Part shown: one piece after another, positions 7,061-12,962 of the stretch | Position numbering within the stretch: the first letter of the stretch is position 1 | How the letters are laid out: the number at the start of each line of letters is the position of its first letter | Assembly (NCBI GenBank): GCA_022785155.1 | Contig: JALFRH010000017.1 | Location: 1 to 12,962, forward strand | Length of the DNA: 12,962 nt | DNA from: Spirochaetales bacterium | GTDB lineage: Bacteria; Spirochaetota; Spirochaetia; Sphaerochaetales; Sphaerochaetaceae | Direction of reading: 5' to 3' | Notes under the pieces: generated by a model | Seen by the model: only the letters and a program-made list of their open reading frames with translations | Database searches by the model: none | Told to the model about the DNA's origin: nothing | Made by a program: the position numbers and the translations under genes

Positions 7061-7162
7061 TCAAAGGGGAATCACGACTCTATGCTCCAATTCCTCTTGG
7101 ATTGAGTCAACACTGAGAGATTTTTCTTTTATTACAAAAGGGATTGACTGTCTAATGTTCAT
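7061..7162 (-). CDS. Candidate 33-residue small protein, overlapping end of nucleoside kinase gene
   Basis: An ATG at 7162-7160, in another frame within the last codons of the nucleoside kinase gene (11-nt overlap), opens a 33-codon frame ending in TGA at 7063-7061. GGGGAG lies about 7 nt before the ATG, a good ribosome-binding site. The stop is followed immediately by the hairpin pair that ends the transcript, so the frame fills nearly all the space between gene and terminator. The product starts MNIRQSIPFVIKEK and ends EELEHRVVIPL. It is mostly polar with no membrane segment or signal peptide. I recognise no family. It could be a translationally coupled small protein or a chance open frame; length alone cannot decide. 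Confidence 0.4.
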   Translation of the reverse strand: MNIRQSIPFVIKEKSLSVDSIQEELEHRVVIPL

Positions 7163-8831
7163 AATCCGACTCCCCTATGAACTCACGGAGCAGTGAGTCT
7201 GAAGGCACATAGGAACCAGGAATCGGATATACATTATCCAAAAACGAAAGAAGTCTCCTGGAAATGGTATATGCCTTTCCTTCATCCTTCCCCACGCTGG
7301 AAAGAAGCGGGATGACATAGGTGGATAATACACCTATCTCGTAGTCCAGGGCGCTGTTGAACATAACATCGGCATTATTCTGATTAGGATAAATATGCTC
7401 AGTCTCCCCTCTTGTAACGCTATCCCACATATTAAGGGTTCTCTCGGCACTCATACCCCTTGTCCTGTAGTCCCTTACGATACGCCTCAATAGTCTATTG
7501 TCTGCAGTGGATACGCGGTTACTGTCATCAAGATTAATATGGGTGAGGGCTGAGATATATACCTTATAGATAAATCTTTGGTCTATGCCTTCAGTTATCC
7601 TCTTGTTCAGTGCGTGTATACCCTCCACAACCATAATGGTCTTCTCCCCCATCTGCACAGGAACAGGACTGAAGGTTGTAATATGGGTATTGAAGTCATA
7701 TTGTGGAAGATTCACGGGTTTTCCTTCCAGCAATGACTCCATATTCGAGTCTATCAAATCCACATTCAAGGCCTCCAATGCCTCCAGGTCAGGCTTTCCC
7801 TCCTTATCCAAAGGAGCCATTGATGGAGGATTGTAGTAGTCGTCAAGAGAAATCTTGAAAGGCTTGAATCCCAAGAGCCTCAATTCTTCGGAGAGCCTTT
7901 TGGCAAAGGTGGTCTTTCCTGAGGAGGATGGGCCTGCAACAAAAACGATCTTCGCTCCTTTTTCCTTTATTCTGTCTGCAATGGCTGCGATTTTCCTTCT
8001 GTGGAGGTCTTCGCATAGTTTCACATACTCCCTTCCACCACCTGTGACAGTGACCCTGTTCATTTCTCCAAGACTTCTTACTCCCAAGACTTTTCCCCAA
8101 GTCTTGTATTCTTCAAAGACCTTGAAAAGAAGAGGGTTATCCCTGAACTTCTGCATTTCCTTTACATTTTGGGAGACAGGATACCTTAATAGCATTCCCT
8201 TCTCTCCATATTTCCTCAGTTCCCACAAAGAAAGGATGGAAGTATTTGGAACAATAGGCTCATAGGAGAGCTGTATATAAGATCCTATTTTATATACATC
8301 CACACTGCTCTTGTTTTTTGAGCACAACAACAACCTAGTCTTTTCATTACCCCTTTGGGCAAGAATATCCAAAGCCTCCTCACCGGAGAGAGTCTCGTAA
8401 TCGATGTCAATGCCGTCCCTTACAAGTCTCTCCATGGCTATTCTGATCTTATCCACCAAGACGCTGTCTACATATTCATCGTCTTCAAAGGAAAAATAGA
8501 AACCGTCTCCCAGAGAGTGCCCTATAACCAGGTGCCTTTCAGGAACCACAAGGGTCGCTGCATAAGAGAGAAGAAAACATATGGAGTGACGATATATTCT
8601 TCGTCCAAGACTTTCAAAGACATAAATGGGTTCCAACCGGGAAGTGGAGGTAAGGACATCCCTCAGGCCCTTTGTCTCACCATTGACTTTTGCACCTACT
8701 ATAGGGTTTTCAAGATATTTGTAGACTCTATCTTTTTCAATCAATCCTTTTAGTGCAAAAGCATCCGAAATAGTAGAGTATTTCTCTAGTTCATAGTAAC
8801 TTTTGTCGATGTCGACTTTGATTTTTTTCAT
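7152..8831 (-). CDS. Nucleoside (uridine-type) kinase with N-terminal TGS and ThrRS-like domains
   Basis: A 559-residue cytoplasmic protein of the fused nucleoside kinase type known from Thermotoga, clostridia and spirochaetes. Residues 1-65 resemble a TGS domain. Residues about 75-200 resemble the second additional (editing) domain of threonyl-tRNA synthetase, with RHSICFLLSYA (81-91) and IGHSLGDGFYFSFE (103-116). Residues 295-500 are a phosphoribulokinase/uridine kinase P-loop domain: Walker A GPSSSGKT (300-307), SLDDYY (328-333), and VVEGIHALN (401-409). It probably transfers phosphate from a nucleoside triphosphate to a nucleoside, feeding pyrimidine salvage; substrate preference is not readable. 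In the synthetase-like domain the usual HxxxH metal motif is HSICF, so editing activity is unlikely. The only usable start is this ATG, yet AAGGAG ends just 1 nt before it. The preceding pectate lyase gene ends 89 nt upstream with no clear terminator, so read-through is possible. Confidence 0.92.
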   Translation of the reverse strand: MKKIKVDIDKSYYELEKYSTISDAFALKGLIEKDRVYKYLENPIVGAKVNGETKGLRDVLTSTSRLEPIYVFESLGRRIYRHSICFLLSYAATLVVPERHLVIGHSLGDGFYFSFEDDEYVDSVLVDKIRIAMERLVRDGIDIDYETLSGEEALDILAQRGNEKTRLLLCSKNKSSVDVYKIGSYIQLSYEPIVPNTSILSLWELRKYGEKGMLLRYPVSQNVKEMQKFRDNPLLFKVFEEYKTWGKVLGVRSLGEMNRVTVTGGGREYVKLCEDLHRRKIAAIADRIKEKGAKIVFVAGPSSSGKTTFAKRLSEELRLLGFKPFKISLDDYYNPPSMAPLDKEGKPDLEALEALNVDLIDSNMESLLEGKPVNLPQYDFNTHITTFSPVPVQMGEKTIMVVEGIHALNKRITEGIDQRFIYKVYISALTHINLDDSNRVSTADNRLLRRIVRDYRTRGMSAERTLNMWDSVTRGETEHIYPNQNNADVMFNSALDYEIGVLSTYVIPLLSSVGKDEGKAYTISRRLLSFLDNVYPIPGSYVPSDSLLREFIGESDYEH

Positions 8832-8832
8832 A

Positions 8833-8880
8833 CTCCTTATAGTAATGCCAATAAAATGAAAAGCAAAGAAAAAAGCTCAA
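8833..8880 (-). promoter_or_regulatory. Start region of the nucleoside kinase gene: tight SD and two candidate promoters
   Basis: On the minus strand AAGGAG (8838-8833) is separated from the ATG by a single T, much closer than the usual 5-9 nt. Two promoter-like pairs lie upstream: TTGAGC (8880-8875) with TTTTAT (8856-8851), spacer 18, which would give a short normal leader; and TTGCTT (8866-8861) with TACTAT (8844-8839), spacer 16, which would put the transcript start at or next to the ATG and make the mRNA nearly leaderless. Neither is strong. Confidence 0.3.
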
Positions 8881-8920
8881 GCCCATACATTTGATCATTT
8901 TTTTGCCCATTTATAGTCAA

Positions 8921-11734
8921 TCAAAAATCAAAGTCATCTTTCAGAGAGAGAAAACCATTCAGCTCGATGCCATCATCAGTAAATGAGAAGCCCTTGAATT
9001 CTGTGGAGACGAAGACGGCATCATCAATCTCTTTACCCTCTTTGTTCATGCTCTTCTCCCCATTCCATAGATATGTATTGTCCTTAAGGAGACTCATTTG
9101 CTCTGTAATGTTGTCTCCACCTCCACCTTTAAGGGATATTACATTCTCCAGTACAAACTCCCTCTCTCCACTACCCTTACCATAGAGGGTGATGTTGTAG
9201 CCCCAGTTATTGTATGAAATTACATTTCTTACAATGCACTTGGGGTTGGAGTTGCTGGTTACACCATTGGACATATTGCCGAAGGCGATGCTATCAAAGA
9301 GTTCATGGTCCACTCCAATGCCGTCTCCCCCCAGCTTGAAGCCGTTTCCGTCTCCTCCCGACCTGCCATCGGAGAGTATTCCGTTATTGTAGGCAAGGCA
9401 TTTTTCAACCACGACCTTTTCTATGGCTCCTGTTTCTATCTTTGAAAACAGGTCCCAGCCGTCATCGGCATTATTGTATGCAACGCATCCCACGAATCTG
9501 TTTCCTTCCCCCACAGTAAGCTTGGCTGCAAAACCGTCTGCATTATTCATGGCACCATCAGCATTGTCATGGGAAACGGAGTATCTGACTTCATTGTTCC
9601 TCGGCCACTTATTTCTCCCGTCATTGGAAGAGCCGCTTATCTGGATACCTGTGTCTCCACAATACCGGGCGGTGATGTATTGGACGATATTGTTGTTTCC
9701 AGCTATCTGAAGCCCCTTCTTTCCGTCCATGGTGTTTTGTATCGTGAAGTTGGAGAGGATCCAATAATCACCCCATATTTCCATTCCATAGGATGAGGAG
9801 GAGAAATCCAGAACTACATCTCCTCCCCCTATAAGTGTTTTGTACGCTCCCCTTACGCCGCTGTTCCCCCTCTCGATTTTCAGCCTATCCTTTATTTCAT
9901 AGACTCCCTCTTCCAGGATTATGGTTGTTCCAGGCTTGGAGAATCTGATGGCGCTGTAGATATCAAGAGGAGAATCCTTTGTTCCCTTCCCGTCGTTTGT
10001 GCCTGTTGAAGAGACATATAAAAGGCTTTTTCCATACTCCTTTTTCTCCACCTCGTAGATGATTTCTATAGGTTCCATACTGGGAATAAGAGTGTTGTCT
10101 TTCCATACACCCATCAAGTATTCCTCATCCTCCACCCCGCTGGGAGTGAAGACAACAGAAAGAGGAGTCTTACCATCCTCCAGGAGGATGTATCCTGAAA
10201 CATCCACACCTTTCTGGACTCTATAAGAGGAGAGAAGAATTGAGCCGTCCCTTTTGTCCCTTACCTCCACCCTTCCATCGGAGTTGGAAGAAATGGAGAA
10301 CTTATATGGACCGGTGGACCATGTGGACGGGGACTCTATCTTCACTTCATAGGGTATTATTTTCTTGGGTTCAGGTAATGGAGGAGGATCCGTGGATGGG
10401 TCACTGATTGTGAAGTCCACATCCTTAACCCTCACATTACATCCTCTTGCCACAGAAAAGCCTACATAAATATGGTCTTCGTCTATTTTTGTCAGCTCTT
10501 CCCTACCTGAGTAGAGAATATGATCGATGCCATCATATATGGCATGGAAGCCTGTGTTGTCAAGAGTAAGGGTGACCCTATACTCCCTGCCCTTTGCAAT
10601 AAGGTCTTCTTTATCATAACTATAAGCAGTGCTTCTGGATTCTGCGTTCTCTGTAATGGCCTCTTCACCCTTGGCTATGGTCTCTTTTGTAATACCTCTG
10701 ACAAATCTGGAGCCTAGGGTATCTTTTGAAGAGTATTTCACTCCATTGATCCACCCTTCATACTTTGTGGCTATAATGGACGCCGAGTTGGTGTAATGGT
10801 TGCTGCCACTGACGCCGTCTTCTCCAAGAGAGTCCATTGCAATGATGCCAAAGCCTTCCTGTCCATCCGGGGTAGGATTGATAAAATCTATTACAAATGT
10901 AGCGCTTAGGGAGAAGTTTTCTCGTCTTGGATCTATTGTCGTGTAATAGTAGGAGATACCATCGTGGAGGGAAGTGTATTTTCCTCCCTTCTCCGATACA
11001 TCTCCATCCTTTGTAACCGAGCAGGAATTAAGAAGAAGCTCCAATTCATCGCTGTCTATTACATCATGGGTATTCAAAGCTTCCTTTGTGGACTGGCCAA
11101 AACGTGTGAATGTCCAGACTCTGTCCTTAGTTTCCCTTGCAGTTTTATATATTGTCTCCCCTTCCCTTATTTCATCTTTTCTTATGGAAGAAACGGAGAA
11201 AGAGTATTTTATTCCGCTTTGTAGACCTGAGAAGATCATCTCACACTCTTTTGTCCTATACTCTTCTCCATTCATCCTGACCAAGTATCCATCAGCCTCC
11301 TTTATTTCATTCCAGCTGAGCCTGATGGTGTTGTCTCCTTGGTTGACTGCACTTGCCACAGGGGGAAAGAGTGGATATGTCCACACTATTTCATAGACTC
11401 CGCTGGATATCTCCTCATCTCCTCTTATTCCCAACACTTCTATGTAGTAGGTTCCAGATGAAGAGGGCTTGAAGAAGGTCTTCTTTTCATTCTTCCTGCT
11501 CCTACCCACTGTCTTGGAGTCTATTTCCCTCATTTCAGAGTCAAATAGCTTTACTTCAGCCTTCTCTCCTCCTCCGGATACTGTCTCAAAGTCGAAGTAG
11601 ACATACATCCTGCATTCGTCATCCGTCGACCTTTCCACACTGGTGATGACAGGAGGATCAAAGCTTATTTCTTTGGCAAAAACAAATAGGGACGAAACAA
11701 TAAACAGAACCAGAGTCAAGAAGGCTTTTTTCAT
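8921..11734 (-). CDS. Secreted multidomain pectate lyase, polysaccharide lyase family 9
   Basis: A 937-residue exported enzyme. Residues 1-20 are a signal peptide ending FVFA, with no lipobox cysteine. An Ig-like domain (about 24-118) and a fibronectin III-like domain (about 122-210) follow. A 230-residue beta-rich region (about 215-445) resembles a concanavalin/LamG-type fold but I cannot name it. A proline-rich linker (449-457) and another beta domain (460-562) lead to a C-terminal right-handed beta-helix (about 570-870) of the PelL/Pel9A type. Its signature blocks are NADGFAAKLTVGEGNRF (731-747), AYNNADDGWDLF (752-763) and GDGNGFKLGG (794-803). By comparison with Pel9A, D733, D757, D758 and D761 would bind calcium and K800 would be the catalytic base, so the enzyme should cleave polygalacturonate by beta-elimination. 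It starts 3 nt after the preceding gene, whose end holds its GGAG ribosome-binding site, so both are one operon. Confidence 0.93.
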   Translation of the reverse strand: MKKAFLTLVLFIVSSLFVFAKEISFDPPVITSVERSTDDECRMYVYFDFETVSGGGEKAEVKLFDSEMREIDSKTVGRSRKNEKKTFFKPSSSGTYYIEVLGIRGDEEISSGVYEIVWTYPLFPPVASAVNQGDNTIRLSWNEIKEADGYLVRMNGEEYRTKECEMIFSGLQSGIKYSFSVSSIRKDEIREGETIYKTARETKDRVWTFTRFGQSTKEALNTHDVIDSDELELLLNSCSVTKDGDVSEKGGKYTSLHDGISYYYTTIDPRRENFSLSATFVIDFINPTPDGQEGFGIIAMDSLGEDGVSGSNHYTNSASIIATKYEGWINGVKYSSKDTLGSRFVRGITKETIAKGEEAITENAESRSTAYSYDKEDLIAKGREYRVTLTLDNTGFHAIYDGIDHILYSGREELTKIDEDHIYVGFSVARGCNVRVKDVDFTISDPSTDPPPLPEPKKIIPYEVKIESPSTWSTGPYKFSISSNSDGRVEVRDKRDGSILLSSYRVQKGVDVSGYILLEDGKTPLSVVFTPSGVEDEEYLMGVWKDNTLIPSMEPIEIIYEVEKKEYGKSLLYVSSTGTNDGKGTKDSPLDIYSAIRFSKPGTTIILEEGVYEIKDRLKIERGNSGVRGAYKTLIGGGDVVLDFSSSSYGMEIWGDYWILSNFTIQNTMDGKKGLQIAGNNNIVQYITARYCGDTGIQISGSSNDGRNKWPRNNEVRYSVSHDNADGAMNNADGFAAKLTVGEGNRFVGCVAYNNADDGWDLFSKIETGAIEKVVVEKCLAYNNGILSDGRSGGDGNGFKLGGDGIGVDHELFDSIAFGNMSNGVTSNSNPKCIVRNVISYNNWGYNITLYGKGSGEREFVLENVISLKGGGGDNITEQMSLLKDNTYLWNGEKSMNKEGKEIDDAVFVSTEFKGFSFTDDGIELNGFLSLKDDFDF

Positions 11735-11737
11735 CCA

Positions 11738-12232
11738 TCACTCCACAATAAGCATATATATGTTGATGCCTGACTTCTTCGACCAAATGTAGTAAGTGCC
11801 GTCACTTGGTATTTCGAAGCTTTGGATTCCTACCCTTGAGCCGTCTACAGGGGCGGTGAGAGCTCCGATCTGGGCTCCGGTGGAGTCTGCAATGACCAAA
11901 GTCCTGGCTTCTGTCTTAGAAGATGAGTTTAGGTAGACGGTAAGGACTTCACCCTTCTTTCCCTGGAAACGGATTGCCCTCTGACTGATTTTTCCGCTTC
12001 CTTCAAGCTTGATCCTACCGTTGAAGACTTCTCCGTCTTCAGCTTCCCTTCCGTCGTCGAGGCTCTCTATAGTCATATGTTTATCTGGAGTGGCTATGAA
12101 TACCACACCCTCATATTCCTTGGTATCAACAACCTTTTCAGGCTCAAGATCGTTGACAGAAATAAACGCTGTAGCAAAGGCACCGGATACTACAAGTGCC
12201 ATAATGGTGAACAAAACAACCGCCTTTTTCAT
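11738..12232 (-). CDS. Small exported beta-sandwich protein, putative pectin-associated binding module
   Basis: A 164-residue protein with a signal peptide (1-20, ending GAFA, no lipobox) and one beta-rich domain. The pattern, FNGRIKLEGSGK (70-81), REIRF-like QRAIRF (84-89), RTLVIADSTGAQIGALTAP (110-128) and GTYYIWSKKSGINIYMLIVE (145-164), matches from memory a module frequently appended to pectate lyases and other secreted carbohydrate-active enzymes, where it ends in a similar SGINIY-V strand. Here it stands alone as a separate protein. It is encoded 3 nt upstream of the PL9 lyase and so is probably made and exported with it, perhaps to hold substrate. GGAG lies 6 nt before the end of the leader, supporting this ATG. 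Binding function is inference; a purely structural envelope role is possible. Confidence 0.75.
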   Translation of the reverse strand: MKKAVVLFTIMALVVSGAFATAFISVNDLEPEKVVDTKEYEGVVFIATPDKHMTIESLDDGREAEDGEVFNGRIKLEGSGKISQRAIRFQGKKGEVLTVYLNSSSKTEARTLVIADSTGAQIGALTAPVDGSRVGIQSFEIPSDGTYYIWSKKSGINIYMLIVE

Positions 12233-12240
12233 TTTTCTCT

Positions 12241-12303
12241 CCTTTTGGATAGTGTAATTTGAATTATTTCAATAAAACAGTTTCGCTATTGCACTATTAA
12301 GGG
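12241..12303 (-). promoter_or_regulatory. Inverted repeat in the leader of the pectin unit, able to mask the ribosome-binding site
   Basis: On the minus strand ATAGTGCAAT (12297-12288) and ATTACACTAT (12258-12249) are complementary over 10 positions, including one G-U pair. Across a small internal loop, CCTT (12302-12299) can pair with AAGG (12244-12241), which is part of the AAAAGGAG ribosome-binding site of the small exported protein gene. Inside the 29-nt loop, TTGAA (12272-12268) and TTCAA (12263-12259) form a second 5-bp hairpin. A TAAAAT at 12316-12311 could be a -10 placing the transcript start just before the stem, but no matching -35 is seen. As DNA, the same repeat could be a regulator site. 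Confidence 0.4.
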
Positions 12304-12319
12304 AAGAAATATTTTAGGC

Positions 12320-12345
12320 GGTAAAAATAATACCCGTCGGACGGG
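12320..12345 (-). terminator. Hairpin terminator downstream of surE
   Basis: On the minus strand CCCG-TCCGA-CGGG (12345-12333) is followed by TATTATTTTT (12332-12323). A-rich sequence upstream (AAAAAT) can extend the base of the stem against the T-run. It lies 42 nt after the surE stop and before the leader of the pectin unit. The other strand also has ATTTTTAT after the stem, so it could work in both directions. Confidence 0.5.
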
Positions 12346-12386
12346 ATTTTTATCAAAGGAGCTTATCTATCAAAGAAATACAATTT

Positions 12387-12962
12387 TTACAAGACGATGT
12401 CCTCATCCTTTATGCTCTTAAGGGTAGTGTAGTCTGTTCTGTCGATGATCATGGGAGTAATGGAGATCATACTCTTCTTTTCTATTGCCTCTATATCGCT
12501 GATGATGCCTATGCCCTCCTTGTTGATGTATCCCCCTTCTTCCCTCTCTCTTTCCAAGTAGTATCCTCTTTGTGTCCAAAGGTCCCCTTCCACTCTATAA
12601 AAATGGTCCTGGACATAGGCTCCGCCTTGCTTTGTGTAGGCAATACCCTCTACCTTGTCTGGAATATTTACGTTCCATAGGCTGCACTTATCCAACAGAT
12701 TCTTTTCTTCAAACTCCTTCCAAATCCTATCAATATACTTTGGAAAAGAATCAAAAGATGCAAAGGAGCAGGAGAAGGCGATGGCCTTGGAAGACCAGAA
12801 TACTCCTTCGAACATGGCACCACAGGTTCCTGAATATGAAATATCGTCTCCTATGTTATATCCACAGTTGACGCCGCTGAGAACCAAATCGAAGTGTCCG
12901 AGGACATCAAAGGCAAAGCGCACACAGTCTGCAGGAGTAGAGTCTACATAATATGCCTCCTT
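12387..12962 (-). CDS. surE: SurE 5'/3'-nucleotidase, 5' end beyond window
   Basis: The C-terminal 191 residues of SurE, a metal-dependent phosphatase acting on nucleoside monophosphates. The frame is open to the right edge, beginning EAYYVDSTPADCVRFAFD, so the real start, with the catalytic acidic residues of the N-terminal NDDG motif, lies outside. Visible family signatures are STPADCV, LVLSGVNCGYNIGDD (the SGxNxGxN block contains a metal-ligand Asn in known structures), ISYSGTCGAMFEG, WNVNIPD and ISITPMIIDRT. A GTG at 12923 could be mistaken for a start but falls inside the conserved TPADCVRF block. Full-length SurE is about 250-260 residues. The TAA at 12389-12387 is followed by a terminator. 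Confidence 0.95.
   Translation of the reverse strand, partial: KEAYYVDSTPADCVRFAFDVLGHFDLVLSGVNCGYNIGDDISYSGTCGAMFEGVFWSSKAIAFSCSFASFDSFPKYIDRIWKEFEEKNLLDKCSLWNVNIPDKVEGIAYTKQGGAYVQDHFYRVEGDLWTQRGYYLEREREEGGYINKEGIGIISDIEAIEKKSMISITPMIIDRTDYTTLKSIKDEDIVL

Noticed and set aside
6804..7064. 86-codon minus-strand frame across the kinase promoter region
   Set aside because: It spans the terminator and promoter and ends inside the first kinase gene in another frame. The product has no domain, and the start lies before the terminator hairpin.
8832..8920. Terminator after the pectate lyase gene (GGGCTTGAGC followed by TTTTTT)
   Set aside because: The possible stem is only about 3 bp, so the T-run alone is not enough to call an intrinsic terminator.
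12387..12923. Starting surE at the GTG at 12923
   Set aside because: The frame continues upstream through VDSTPADC, a conserved SurE block, so the gene is simply cut by the window edge.
1..12962. tRNA, rRNA, CRISPR array, insertion sequence or phage genes
   Set aside because: None seen: no spaced direct repeats, no transposase or integrase reading frame, no recognisable structural RNA.

Overview
The window is about 13 kb of moderately AT-rich bacterial DNA. Every gene I can support lies on the minus strand, so transcription runs from high to low coordinates. The gene set suggests an anaerobic, pectin-using gut or oral-type bacterium: an ATP-driven 2-hydroxyacyl-CoA dehydratase/activase pair, a TGS/ThrRS-like-fused nucleoside kinase, LytS-type 7TM sensor kinases and a secreted family 9 pectate lyase. 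A spirochaete (Treponema or Sphaerochaeta relatives) is my best guess and a clostridial Firmicute is the main alternative. This is inference from gene content; no rRNA or other marker is present.

Layout in transcription order (right to left). (1) 12962-12387: the 3' part of surE, a survival-protein nucleotidase, closed by a hairpin terminator. (2) 12232-8921: a two-gene secreted pectin unit. It encodes a small exported beta-sandwich protein resembling a domain usually appended to pectate lyases, then, 3 nt later, a 937-residue multidomain PL9 pectate lyase. The leader of this unit can form a long stem that reaches the ribosome-binding site. (3) 8831-7061: a 559-residue nucleoside kinase, then an overlapping candidate 33-codon gene and a strong intrinsic terminator. 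(4) 6945-2508: a three-gene sensory operon joined by two ATGA overlaps. It has a canonical LytS-type histidine kinase, a paralogue that has lost the phosphoacceptor histidine (Phe instead) but keeps its ATP-binding domain, and a hybrid histidine kinase with 7 predicted membrane segments and a C-terminal receiver. No DNA-binding response regulator is present. (5) 2507-2094: a 414-bp intergenic region with several small inverted repeats. (6) 2093-1: a 2-hydroxyacyl-CoA dehydratase-type protein and, overlapping it by 20 nt, the start of a large-type activase that runs off the left edge.

The most unusual item is the tandem kinase/pseudokinase pair coupled to a hybrid kinase without an output regulator. 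It looks like a multi-sensor input module whose signal must leave through the hybrid kinase receiver or an unlinked regulator. The pectin unit is the clearest metabolic function. Whether the sensory operon controls it cannot be told from this sequence.
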